From: JASGCK01 sp031538565 | GTDB taxonomy: Bacteria > Pseudomonadota > Gammaproteobacteria > Burkholderiales > Burkholderiaceae_C | NCBI GenBank assembly: GCA_031538565.1 | Contig: JAVKLS010000036.1 | Span: 1-48,107, forward strand | Length of the DNA: 48,107 nucleotides | Direction: 5' to 3' | Part shown: one piece after another, positions 9,217 to 17,363 of the stretch | How the letters are laid out: each line of letters opens with the position of its first letter | How positions within the stretch are numbered: position 1 is the first letter of the stretch | The notes under the pieces: model-generated | The model's input: only the letters and a program-made list of their open reading frames with translations | The model's database searches: none | What the model was told of the DNA's origin: nothing | Position numbers and translations under genes: made by a program

Positions 9217-10629
9217 TTAATTTTTTAGTGTTTGTTCTAAGAGGTGTAGTTGTTGGTTGAGTTCTAAATTTTGTTGTCGATCTTTTGTGATTTTTCTGAC
9301 GGCGTGTAGGACAGTTGTGTGGTCTCGGCCACCAAATAAATCGCCAATTTCAGGTAGGCTGCGCTTGGTGAGTTCTTTTGCTAGGTACATAGCGACTTGT
9401 CTGGGGCCTGCAATGCTGGCGGGTCTGCGCTTAGAGTACATATCAGCAATTTTTATTTTGTAAAAATCAGCGACTGTTTTTTGGATGTTTTCAATAGAAA
9501 GCTGTTGATTTTGTATAGAGAGCAAGTCTTTAAGTGACTCACGTGCCAGAGTGATGGAAATTTCCTTTTGATTAAATTTTGAAAATGCCAAAATTTTTCG
9601 CAGCGCGCCTTCTAACTCACGCACATTAGAGCGGACATTTTTAGCCACAAAAAAAGCAACATCCTCAGGCATCACTAAGCCTTCAGCTTGTGTTTTACTT
9701 ATCAAAATAGCGACACGTAGTTCAAGCTCTGGCGCATCTAGGGCAACGGTTAATCCAGCATCAAAACGCGAAACAAGGCGTTCGTGGATATTGGCAAGCC
9801 CTTTTGGGTAGGTGTCGCTGGTCATTACGATGTGTGATTTTTTTGTGAGTAATGCCTCAAAGGCATTAAAAAACTCTTCTTGTGTTCTTTCCTTATTGGC
9901 AAAAAACTGGACATCGTCAATTAAAAGTAGATCAAGGTTGTGATACCGATTTTTAAAATCCTCAAAAGTTTTTCGTTGATATGAGCGAACCACATCAGAG
10001 ACAAATTGCTCCGCGTGGATATAAAGCACCTTAGATGACGGCTTGTGGTTAAGTAGTTGATTTCCAATGGCGTGCATGAGATGCGTTTTCCCAAGCCCTA
10101 CGCCGCCATAAATAAAAAGAGGGTTGTAAAGACCGCCTAATGCGTTGGCAACGTGCATGCTGGCGGCCCTAGCCATACGATTGGCCGACCCCTCAATTAG
10201 GTTGTTAAAAGTCAAAAGGCTGTTGAGACGGTTGCCTAAAACCTCTGGCTCTGCTGTGGGTTTGCTATGGCTATAAATTTGATTGACAGCTTCGAGTTGT
10301 GCTGAAACTGGGGGGGGCGCTGCTGCTGTTTTAACTTCTGTTTGACGCAGCGCTAGAATAATATCTACAGGACCTCCCATTAGCTCTTGGATGGTGTGAA
10401 TAATCGCTTGGAGATATTGACTTTTTACCCAGTCTAGCTTAAACCGATTTGCAACCCATAAAGTGACCTTGGGGGTTTGGGGGTCCCAGTCAATTTCAAT
10501 CGGTTTTATCCACGTAAGCATTTGATTTTCTGGTATTTTTTTTCCAAGAAGCATTAAGCAATCCACCCATAAATGCTGCGCATCTAAAGGCTTGGCTGTG
10601 TTGGATAGGGGAGGGGAGGCGGCAAGCAT
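9217..10629 (-). CDS. dnaA: Chromosomal replication initiator DnaA
   Basis: 470 residues. DnaA binds DnaA boxes at oriC, oligomerises with ATP, melts the origin and loads the helicase. Domain I (residues ~15-90, with LWVDCLMLLGKKIPENQMLTWIKP) is followed by a short linker. The AAA+ domain has Walker A GGVGLGKT (~175-182) and Walker B LLLIDDVQF (~235-241), and the C-terminal DNA-binding domain carries GRDHTTVLHA (~434-443). Start ATG at 10629; a DnaA box sits 7 nt upstream, consistent with autoregulation, which is well known for dnaA. Unlike the usual betaproteobacterial order, the divergent neighbour is not rpmH but a thioredoxin-like gene. Confidence 0.98.
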   Translation of the reverse strand: MLAASPPLSNTAKPLDAQHLWVDCLMLLGKKIPENQMLTWIKPIEIDWDPQTPKVTLWVANRFKLDWVKSQYLQAIIHTIQELMGGPVDIILALRQTEVKTAAAPPPVSAQLEAVNQIYSHSKPTAEPEVLGNRLNSLLTFNNLIEGSANRMARAASMHVANALGGLYNPLFIYGGVGLGKTHLMHAIGNQLLNHKPSSKVLYIHAEQFVSDVVRSYQRKTFEDFKNRYHNLDLLLIDDVQFFANKERTQEEFFNAFEALLTKKSHIVMTSDTYPKGLANIHERLVSRFDAGLTVALDAPELELRVAILISKTQAEGLVMPEDVAFFVAKNVRSNVRELEGALRKILAFSKFNQKEISITLARESLKDLLSIQNQQLSIENIQKTVADFYKIKIADMYSKRRPASIAGPRQVAMYLAKELTKRSLPEIGDLFGGRDHTTVLHAVRKITKDRQQNLELNQQLHLLEQTLKN

Positions 10630-10635
10630 AATTTT

Positions 10636-10644
10636 TGTGGATAA
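10636..10644 (-). promoter_or_regulatory. DnaA box (TTATCCACA on minus strand)
   Basis: TGTGGATAA on the plus strand is the exact reverse complement of the consensus box. It lies 7 nt upstream of the dnaA start codon, a position suited to autorepression or to origin function. Confidence 0.75.
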
Positions 10645-10682
10645 GTTAATTCTAGCAGCTTGCTAAAGTCTAAAAAAGCGGG

Positions 10683-10691
10683 TTATTCACA
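10683..10691 (+). promoter_or_regulatory. DnaA box TTATTCACA
   Basis: Matches the relaxed consensus TTATNCACA. It lies 39 bp from the box at 10636-10644 and in the opposite orientation, in the short divergent region between dnaA and the thioredoxin-like gene. I saw no further perfect box there, so this is a sparse origin candidate. Confidence 0.6.
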
Positions 10692-10777
10692 AAACAATCT
10701 TTGTGTTTGTGTGGTGGTGTTTGTTGCTTGGCTAGAATGCTTGGTCGCTTGTGGTGAAGCTTTATCAAGGAATAAAA

Positions 10778-11272
10778 ATGAAAAAACGAATGTGGGCGGC
10801 GTCAACTTTTGTTTGTTTGACAACCCTCTTTTGTGTGTCGACGGGAGTGGGCATACGCCACGCACCAGAATCCAAATTTGTTTTGCTAGACGGTAGCCAC
10901 ACAACAACGGAAGATTTGAAGGGTAAGGTTGCCTTGATTAACTTTTGGGCAACCAGTTGCACGACTTGTGTGGCCGAAATGCCGCAAATGGTGGCGGTCT
11001 ATGATAAATACCGCGCCAAAGGCTACGAAGCAATTGCGGTAGCGATGTCGTATGACCCACCCAGCTATGTGGTTAACTTTGCGCACACACGCAAACTACC
11101 GTTTCCTGTGGTGATTGATAACACCGGAGCGATAGCCAAGGCCTGGGGCGATGTGCAATTAACCCCCACAACTTTTTTACTTAACAAGCGCGGAGAAATT
11201 GTGAAGCAATATGTGGGCACGCCCAACTTCCCAGAGCTGCAGGCGCTTATAGAGCAGCTGCTTGCCTCGTAG
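10778..11272 (+). CDS. TlpA/ResA-type periplasmic thioredoxin-like protein
   Basis: 164 residues from the ATG at 10778, chosen because AAGGA sits about 7 nt upstream and a signal sequence follows at once; the open frame extends nine codons further up. The N-terminal hydrophobic segment predicts export or an anchor. The thioredoxin fold is shown by LKGKVALINFWATSCTTCVAEMPQ and the cis-proline motif LTPTTFLLNKRGEIV. Family members reduce periplasmic disulfides, often for cytochrome c maturation. The active site is CTTC preceded by Ser, instead of the usual WCxPC, so the redox potential may differ. It diverges from dnaA; a cytochrome c' gene converges on it. Confidence 0.88.
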   Translation: MKKRMWAASTFVCLTTLFCVSTGVGIRHAPESKFVLLDGSHTTTEDLKGKVALINFWATSCTTCVAEMPQMVAVYDKYRAKGYEAIAVAMSYDPPSYVVNFAHTRKLPFPVVIDNTGAIAKAWGDVQLTPTTFLLNKRGEIVKQYVGTPNFPELQALIEQLLAS

Positions 11273-11348
11273 CTCGTTGGGTGTCGGCTAGTGGTGTTTG
11301 GTGGAAGGGGTTGTTGTGCGCACCCCCTCCCCCACAGCGCCTCTTCGC

Positions 11349-11804
11349 TTATTTAGATCTAAATGCGTCGTGGCAGGCTTTGCAGCTACCAACTCCGCCC
11401 ATTGCTGTCTTAATGGCATCTAAGCTGCCCGTTTTGGCGGCTGCTTGTACTTTCAGTAATTCGGTTTGCACCTTATCGGCGTGTTCTTTAAATTTAGCTG
11501 ATTCCTTCCAAATTTCTGGTTTGGCGGTGCTTTTAATGGTGGCATTCTCGCCATCGGCATTAAAGCCAGCCCAGGGCAGTTTGGATACAAAAACAGCGAT
11601 GTCGATGTTCTCTTGTGCGGCTTTGGCATCAAAAGGAACCCTGCCTTGCGCCATGGCAGCAACGCGGCCAAAGTGTGTTCCTAGCACCGATAGTGCGGAT
11701 TGACGGTATTTTGCCGCGTCATCAGGTTTGGCAAACTGCGCGTGCGATGTTGCTGAAAACGTGGTTGCCAACAGAGTCGCGGCAATGATTAAAAACTTCT
11801 TCAT
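11349..11804 (-). CDS. Cytochrome c' (periplasmic haem protein)
   Basis: 151 residues with a clear Sec signal peptide (MKKFLIIAATLLATTFSATSHA). The mature part is an all-helical four-helix-bundle sequence. The haem-binding motif CKACH lies near the C-terminus, as in class II cytochromes c (c'), followed by HDAFR. Family members are high-spin c-type cytochromes that bind NO or CO and are linked to protection from nitrosative stress. The gene stands alone downstream of the 2-oxoacid oxidoreductase and converges on the thioredoxin-like gene. The electron or ligand partner here is unknown. Confidence 0.9.
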   Translation of the reverse strand: MKKFLIIAATLLATTFSATSHAQFAKPDDAAKYRQSALSVLGTHFGRVAAMAQGRVPFDAKAAQENIDIAVFVSKLPWAGFNADGENATIKSTAKPEIWKESAKFKEHADKVQTELLKVQAAAKTGSLDAIKTAMGGVGSCKACHDAFRSK

Positions 11805-11857
11805 GGTTGGAATCCTTTGAAATAAAAGAGGCTGAATAATAGCCGCAAAAGCGGTGC

Positions 11858-14800
11858 TTATTGCAAGGCTTGACGTGTTTGCCTTGCTGCTTGCGCGCTA
11901 GCGAAGCGGACGTGCCCGTAGCCCTTGATTTTTTCTGGCCATTTCGCGAGCTGCGTGATGGCGACTAGATTGTTCGCGTCTAGTTTGTTGAGCGCCGCCT
12001 CTATGTCGTGCTCGTAGTCGGCGAGCAATTGATCGGCCAGCTTGCGCTCGCTGCTGTACTTAAATGGATCTAGCCACGAGCCGCGCAGACCGCGCAGCCG
12101 AGCCATCACTCTAAAAACGGGCATGACCCATGGGCCTAATTCTGTTTTGCGCGGTGTGCCTGCGGCATCGTGTTTGGCAAACGGCCAAACACCTAAATGA
12201 AAGTGCAGTTTGATATCGCCCTCGAATGTTTCTTTAAGTGCGGCTGCAAACTCGGGTGCAGCGTAAAGTCGCGCCACTTCCCACTCGTCTTTCACGGCGA
12301 GTAGGCGAAAGTACTGCGCTGCAACAGCGCGAATAAGTGCGTCGGATGCGTCTTGCGCGGCGCGAACCTTGGCAATTAAATTCTGGTAACGATTGGCGAG
12401 CTGCGCGCCGTTGATGTCGCCGCCGTAGTCGTGCAGAAGCTGCGCACGATGCGCGATGAGCGCGTCTAGCGTTTGGGTTTGGCGCGGCAGCCATTGCAAA
12501 GGGACTTCGCCAGGTGCGGCTGTGGCTCTTTGGGCAAGGCCGCCAACACGCGCAAAGTCGTGCGCAGCGCGGCGACCCCATTCAAACGCTTGTTTGCTTT
12601 GTGCGACTTGCACGCCGTTGAGTTCGATGGCGGCTTGCAGACTTTGCAGCGACACAGGAACCCAGCCGCGTTGCCACGCCGCGCCTAGCATCATCATGCC
12701 CGCCGCAATGGGGTCACCCATTAACTGCGTGGCCATTGCCAGCGCGGGGGCGGCAAAAAAATGCTTGTTGTCAATGTGTGCTTGGATGACCGATAGCAAA
12801 CCCGCCGCGTCGGCATCCCAATCGGGGTTGCGCGAAAACTCGGTTGTGGGAACAAGGTCGGTGCAAATGGCGGCGCGGGTGATGCCTGTTTTAAGTGAGC
12901 GCAGACACTCGGTGCCCGCGCTCACAATCAAGTCGCAGCCAATTAACGTATCGGTCTCGCCCGCACTAATGCGATTGGCGCCAAGCTGCGCTGCATCTGC
13001 CGCGATGCGAACGTGCGACATCACGGCACCATATTTTTGTGCCAAGCCTGTGACATCCAAAATCGTGCAGCGCAAGCCATCCAAGTGGGCTGCCATTCCC
13101 AGCGTTTGCCCAAGGGTGACAACACCCGTGCCGCCAATACCTGTAATGAGGATGCTGACGGCTTTGTTGCTGGGGCGGGTAATGGTTGGTTGCGGGGTTT
13201 GCCAGTCGGTGGACAACGCGGGCGATGCAGGTGATGTAGGCGGCGTGCGCAATAGCCCCCCGTGCACGGTCACAAAGCTGGGGCAAAAACCCTCCACACA
13301 GGTGTAGTCTTTGTTGCACGAGCTTTGGTTGATGCGCCGTTTGCGCCCAAGCAGCGTTTCTACGGGCTCGATGGACATACAGCCAGACACTTTGCCGCAG
13401 TCGCCGCAGCCCTCGCACACGGCTTGGTTGATGAAGCTGCGTTTTTGCGGATCAACCCATTTGCCGCGCTTGCGCAGTCGTCGCCGCTCGGTCGCGCAGG
13501 CTTGGTCGTAGATGAGGATGGTGACGTCGGCAATGCCCCGCAGCCTTTGCTGCACGGCTTCTAACTCACTACGGTGATAAACCGTCACACCCGCAGGCAA
13601 TTGCAGCGCGGAGGTGTTGGTGTATTTGCTAGGGTCGTCGCTAACCACCACCACTTCGCGAGCGCCCTCCGCGATCAACTCTGTCGCCATGCGCGGGATG
13701 GTGAGCTCACCATCCACGGGCTGTCCGCCCGTCATAGAGACAAATCCATTCACCAAAATTTTGTAGGTCATAGGCGTGTGGGCGCTAATGGCTTGGCGAA
13801 TGGCGAGAAAGCCCGAGTGGAAATATGTACCGTCGCCCATATTGGCAAAAACATGGCGCTCGTTTGTAAAAGGTTGTTGTCCCAACCACATCACGCCTTC
13901 GCCGCCCATGTGTGACACCGTGGTGGTGGTTAGCGGATTTTTCAGCATGGCAATGGTGTGACAGCCTATGCCCGCCAAGGCGCGAGAGCCTTCGGGCAGT
14001 TGGGTGGATCGGTTGTGTGGGCAGCCCGAGCAAAAACTAGGCGCACGGGTTTCTGGCTTAAATGCATCGTGAACGACTGCTGCGGCTTGCACAGATTGGC
14101 AATGTGCGGGCTGTAAACCTAAAAGCTCCACCAGCGACTTACTAATCATTGCGGCATTGGTCTCACCCGTGCTTGGCATAACGCCTGCGCCGCGATCTGC
14201 CGCATAGGCATGATTCCCCGTGTATTTGCCGATGATGCGTGGGCGAAGGGCGGTGTCAAAAAGAGCAGACTTGATTTGGTCTTCTAGCAGCGGACGCTTT
14301 TCTTCGATGACAAATAGCGTGTCCAGCGAAGCGGCAAAACCGCGCACAAAGTCGGGGTCTAGCGGCCACGTGCACCCAATTTTGGCAATGCAGACGCCCA
14401 TTGCTGTCAAAGCCGCATCGCCCAAATTTAAATCGGACAAGGCTTGCAGCAAATCTTGGTATGACTTACCCGATGCGGCGATGCCAAATTTTGCGCCGCT
14501 TTTGCCGTGCGTGACTTTGTTTAGATCATTGGCGCGCACATAAGCCAGAGCCGCGTAGAGCTTGTGGTTGTAAAGTCGATCCTCCTGTGGCAGCATCGAG
14601 TCCACGGCGCGGATATTGCGCCCTTGTGCGCCAAGTGCAGGAGCCGCTTCTAACTCGGGCAGCACAATGCGGGGCGAATCGAGTCCCACATAAATCGTGC
14701 CGCCGCCCTCCACCACATCGGTGACGACCTTCATGCCAACCCAGCAGCCACTAAAGCGAGACATGGCGATGGCGTGCAAACCAAAGTCCAGCAACTCTTG

Positions 14801-15316
14801 CGTGTTCGAGGGAAACAAAACGGGAATGCCTGCCGCCTGAAAAATTTGATCGGAAAAATTAACCACAGTCGAGCTTTTTGCGCCGTGGTCATCACCCGCC
14901 AGCGCCACAACGCCGCCAAACTTGGCGGTGCCTGCGCTATTAGCGTGGCGCAGCACATCACCCGAGCGATCGACGCCTGGCCCTTTGCCATACCAAACGC
15001 CAAACACGCCATCGACCTTAGCGCCAGGAAATGCGCCCACATATTGCGAGCCCCACAGCGCGGTGGCGGCAAGGTCTTCGTTCACGGCGGCGCGAAAGTG
15101 AATGTTGTGCGATTGCAGTGTGGTCTTGGCGTGCCACATTTCCATGTCGTAGCGACCCAAGGGCGAGCCTCGATAGCCAGACACATACGCGCCCGTGTTC
15201 AGCCCGGCTGCTGCGTCGCGCAAACGCTGTTGAATGGGAAGCCTGACCAGCGCTTGATTGCCGCTGAGATAAACCCAGCCGCTGGCCTGTGTGTATTTGC
15301 TGTCTAAAGAAGTCAT
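11858..15316 (-). CDS. Indolepyruvate ferredoxin oxidoreductase, fused alpha-beta
   Basis: 1152 residues, the size of the fused proteobacterial enzyme. It decarboxylates aryl or branched 2-oxoacids (such as indolepyruvate) to acyl-CoA with reduction of an iron-sulfur acceptor. The N-terminal pyrimidine-binding half begins SGWVYLSGNQALVRLP. CSGCPHNRST (~425) and ANMGDGTYFHSG (~490) belong to the TPP-binding domain. The ferredoxin-like cysteines CEGCGDCGKVSGC (~631-643) and CVEGFCPSF (~670) follow, and the gamma-type domain GIGGTGVVTLGQTLG (~725) occupies the C-terminal third. Start ATG at 15316. No paaK-like CoA ligase or aminotransferase is adjacent, so it probably has a separate catabolic role. 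Confidence 0.93.
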   Translation of the reverse strand: MTSLDSKYTQASGWVYLSGNQALVRLPIQQRLRDAAAGLNTGAYVSGYRGSPLGRYDMEMWHAKTTLQSHNIHFRAAVNEDLAATALWGSQYVGAFPGAKVDGVFGVWYGKGPGVDRSGDVLRHANSAGTAKFGGVVALAGDDHGAKSSTVVNFSDQIFQAAGIPVLFPSNTQELLDFGLHAIAMSRFSGCWVGMKVVTDVVEGGGTIYVGLDSPRIVLPELEAAPALGAQGRNIRAVDSMLPQEDRLYNHKLYAALAYVRANDLNKVTHGKSGAKFGIAASGKSYQDLLQALSDLNLGDAALTAMGVCIAKIGCTWPLDPDFVRGFAASLDTLFVIEEKRPLLEDQIKSALFDTALRPRIIGKYTGNHAYAADRGAGVMPSTGETNAAMISKSLVELLGLQPAHCQSVQAAAVVHDAFKPETRAPSFCSGCPHNRSTQLPEGSRALAGIGCHTIAMLKNPLTTTTVSHMGGEGVMWLGQQPFTNERHVFANMGDGTYFHSGFLAIRQAISAHTPMTYKILVNGFVSMTGGQPVDGELTIPRMATELIAEGAREVVVVSDDPSKYTNTSALQLPAGVTVYHRSELEAVQQRLRGIADVTILIYDQACATERRRLRKRGKWVDPQKRSFINQAVCEGCGDCGKVSGCMSIEPVETLLGRKRRINQSSCNKDYTCVEGFCPSFVTVHGGLLRTPPTSPASPALSTDWQTPQPTITRPSNKAVSILITGIGGTGVVTLGQTLGMAAHLDGLRCTILDVTGLAQKYGAVMSHVRIAADAAQLGANRISAGETDTLIGCDLIVSAGTECLRSLKTGITRAAICTDLVPTTEFSRNPDWDADAAGLLSVIQAHIDNKHFFAAPALAMATQLMGDPIAAGMMMLGAAWQRGWVPVSLQSLQAAIELNGVQVAQSKQAFEWGRRAAHDFARVGGLAQRATAAPGEVPLQWLPRQTQTLDALIAHRAQLLHDYGGDINGAQLANRYQNLIAKVRAAQDASDALIRAVAAQYFRLLAVKDEWEVARLYAAPEFAAALKETFEGDIKLHFHLGVWPFAKHDAAGTPRKTELGPWVMPVFRVMARLRGLRGSWLDPFKYSSERKLADQLLADYEHDIEAALNKLDANNLVAITQLAKWPEKIKGYGHVRFASAQAARQTRQALQ

Positions 15317-15458
15317 AAAACCCCCTCTTGTGGATGGCGGATATAAAAACCGCCGCTTTGTGAGCGACGTTTTAATAATACCCCAGCACCAGCGCTACAT
15401 TTGCGTCTGCGTCGCCTCTTGGCGACTACGCTACCGCCAAGCATGGCGGCATAGGCAC

Positions 15459-16116
15459 TTACTGCTTCGTAAAAATATCCTGAGGCTTAGTGCTCAGTGC
15501 GGTGGGATCGGCGGCTGCGCTGCTGCCATAACCCGTTGTCAAGGTGCTGCCGCTTAGATAGAGCGCAATTTTGCCTGTGGCCGCAGAAAAATCAGCTGTT
15601 TTAAATTGGATTGTTCCAAGTGTTATGGTGGCGTTAAAGTTTGACAGGGCGGCAGCGCTCAGATCAAACTTGTCCGTCGCCACGCCCCCCAAAGTCAAGG
15701 CGCCGAGGTAGGTGAAGGTGTTGGCACCAAACCCAGTGGTCATTGTTTTATTTGTATTGTTGGTGACAGAGCTGTTGTCCGACAGACCTGTGCGCGTAAC
15801 CGTGGCTTGAACTGCACCGCTGCAAGTGGTGTCCTTGGAGGTATACACAGTCTGCGTAATACTCAGCCCCAAGACTGTGCCGCTATTTTCCTTAGCAGCC
15901 AAGCTGCTTTTGACGTAGGCAGCCGCATTGCCATTTGTTGTATCTGAAAAGAGAGAAAGTTGGTAGCATCCTGATTGCCAGGTTCCTACATATTTAGCAA
16001 CATTGCTGCTAGCTGCCGGCGCTGCGGAGCTGCCGCCCCCCCCCTCCCCCGCAAGCAGCCAAGGTCAGCGTAGCGAAGGCCGCGCTCAAAAACTTAGAGT
16101 GAAAATTTGTTTGCAT
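15459..16116 (-). pseudogene. Predicted lipoprotein, frame interrupted in a poly-G tract
   Basis: The visible downstream frame (15459-15902) is only the C-terminal part. Reading upstream gives an ATG at 16116 followed by a 21-residue signal and a lipobox LAAC at residues 19-22. Right after that cysteine the coding strand has G5-A-G9. With nine G the frame hits TAG within about ten codons; with eight G it runs through without a stop into the downstream frame, giving 218 residues (AAC, poly-Gly, SSAAPAAS, YVGTWQSGCYQLS, then a beta-rich domain). The tail reads like secreted beta-sheet lipoproteins of unknown function. The interruption may be a base-calling error, an ordinary mutation, or a phase-variable tract. 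Confidence 0.75.
16036..16044 (-). repeat. Poly-G tract (9 G on the coding strand) at the lipobox
   Basis: Nine C on the plus strand, separated by one T from a further five C (16046-16050). It sits directly after the predicted lipidated cysteine codon and decides whether the lipoprotein is read in full. Confidence 0.9.
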
Positions 16117-16233
16117 GATGTGTCCTATAAAACGGGGTTAAAAATAAATTCAGCACGTCCTGTTACTTGCCGTGGGCATTTTTGCCTAGTAAACAGAGAC
16201 ATTCTAATTAAGGAGCCTCTGCAAAACTCCGCT

Positions 16234-16299
16234 CACCTTGAGCTTGTCGAAAGGTGGTTCTAATCAAATCAAGGACTTCGACAGGCGCAGCCCGAACGG
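16234..16299. repeat. Paired REP-like palindromic repeats (GAGCTTGTCGAA type)
   Basis: Two related units face each other in the spacer upstream of the AEC transporter gene: a hairpin at 16234-16257 with arms CACCTT/AAGGTG around GAGCTTGTCG, and an inverse copy at 16274-16299 reading CTTCGACAGGCGCAGCCCGAACGG. The same core occurs once more inside mnmE (24610-24630). Families with this core are common in Burkholderiales intergenic regions. The rest of the 16117-16385 spacer shows no convincing gene. Confidence 0.7.
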
Positions 16300-16385
16300 A
16301 ATAGGGTTGTGCAGAATGTCCTTTGGCTAGAGCGTCCATTTTTTAAATGGGGACGTACAAATTTTGCGCCTATATGATTTGCGCT

Positions 16386-17336
16386 ATGAATGCTCCTTTG
16401 CTCACCCACCCCGTTGTGACGTCTTTACTGCCTGTTATTTTGTTAGTTGCCACGGGCTACACCGCGGGTAAGCAAGGCTGGATAAGGGTAGAGGCGGTGA
16501 AGGACTATTCCAATTTAATTTTTTTCTTGCTGCTGCCCGCCCTGCTTTTTCGCACGATGGCGCAAACGCACCTTGAAAACTTGCAAACCCTGCCGGTGTT
16601 GGCGTATTTGGGCAGCATGGTCATTTTGTTTGCTTTGGTGGTGGTGGTGGTGGGCGTCACGCAGCGCGGTGTCATGTTGGGCTTGGCTGCAACGTATAGC
16701 AATGTGGTGATGATTGGGATTGCATTGATTGGCTTTGCCTACGGCGAAGCGGGGCAGGCGGTGCTGTTTAGTTTGTTGTCGGTGCACGCGGTCATCATGC
16801 TGACATCGGCAACTCTTTTGCTAGAGTGGCTGCGCAGGCGCGATAACAAGGTGCATCCTGTGCGATTAGCGTTGCAGGCGCTGCGCGGGGCCTTGTTGCA
16901 GCCGACGACGTGGCCGATTTTGCTTGGGATGGCTTTTAGTCAAACAGGACTGGATTTGCCTGCGGTGGTGGACAGGCCGCTGCATTTGCTGGGCCAGGCG
17001 TTTAGTCCGCTGGCCTTGGTGTTGGTGGGGTTGACGCTGTCGGCAACGCGTTTGGGCGATCACCTTAAAGCGGCGCTGGGCTTATCGTTACTCAAAAGTT
17101 TTGTGCTGCCTGTGCTGGTGGTGGCGCTGGGTTTGCTGCTTGGCGTGCATGGCTTGCAGCTGACCGTCGTGGCGGTTGCGGCGTCTTTGCCAATGGGTGC
17201 AAATGTGTTTTTGTTTTCGCAGCGCTACCGCGAGTCCGAGGCGCTTATCACCACCAGCATAGCGGTGTCCACCGTGCTGGCGCTGTTTAGCGTGGCGTTG
17301 ACCATGTCGCTTGCCCCGCTGATCGGTCAGCTATAA
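16386..17336 (+). CDS. AEC-family transporter (auxin efflux carrier type permease)
   Basis: 316 residues from the ATG at 16386 (MNAPLLTHPVV); the open frame reaches 13 codons upstream without conserved sequence. The protein is almost wholly hydrophobic, with about ten membrane helices in two five-helix halves joined by a charged loop (LEWLRRRDNKVHP). Patterns such as SLLPVILLVATGYTAGKQGWI and the second-half ATRLGDHLKAALGLSLLKSFVLPVLV are typical of the family, whose bacterial members export or import malate, malonate or other organic acids. The substrate cannot be assigned. The next gene starts 27 nt downstream on the same strand, so they may be co-transcribed. Confidence 0.9.
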   Translation: MNAPLLTHPVVTSLLPVILLVATGYTAGKQGWIRVEAVKDYSNLIFFLLLPALLFRTMAQTHLENLQTLPVLAYLGSMVILFALVVVVVGVTQRGVMLGLAATYSNVVMIGIALIGFAYGEAGQAVLFSLLSVHAVIMLTSATLLLEWLRRRDNKVHPVRLALQALRGALLQPTTWPILLGMAFSQTGLDLPAVVDRPLHLLGQAFSPLALVLVGLTLSATRLGDHLKAALGLSLLKSFVLPVLVVALGLLLGVHGLQLTVVAVAASLPMGANVFLFSQRYRESEALITTSIAVSTVLALFSVALTMSLAPLIGQL

Positions 17337-17363
17337 GTACGAGCACTTATAAAATGGGCGACC

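Noticed and set aside
16003..16263. 86-codon plus-strand frame in the lipoprotein/AEC spacer
   Set aside because: It runs over the poly-C tract and antisense to the lipoprotein, then over the palindromic repeats; no motif supports it.
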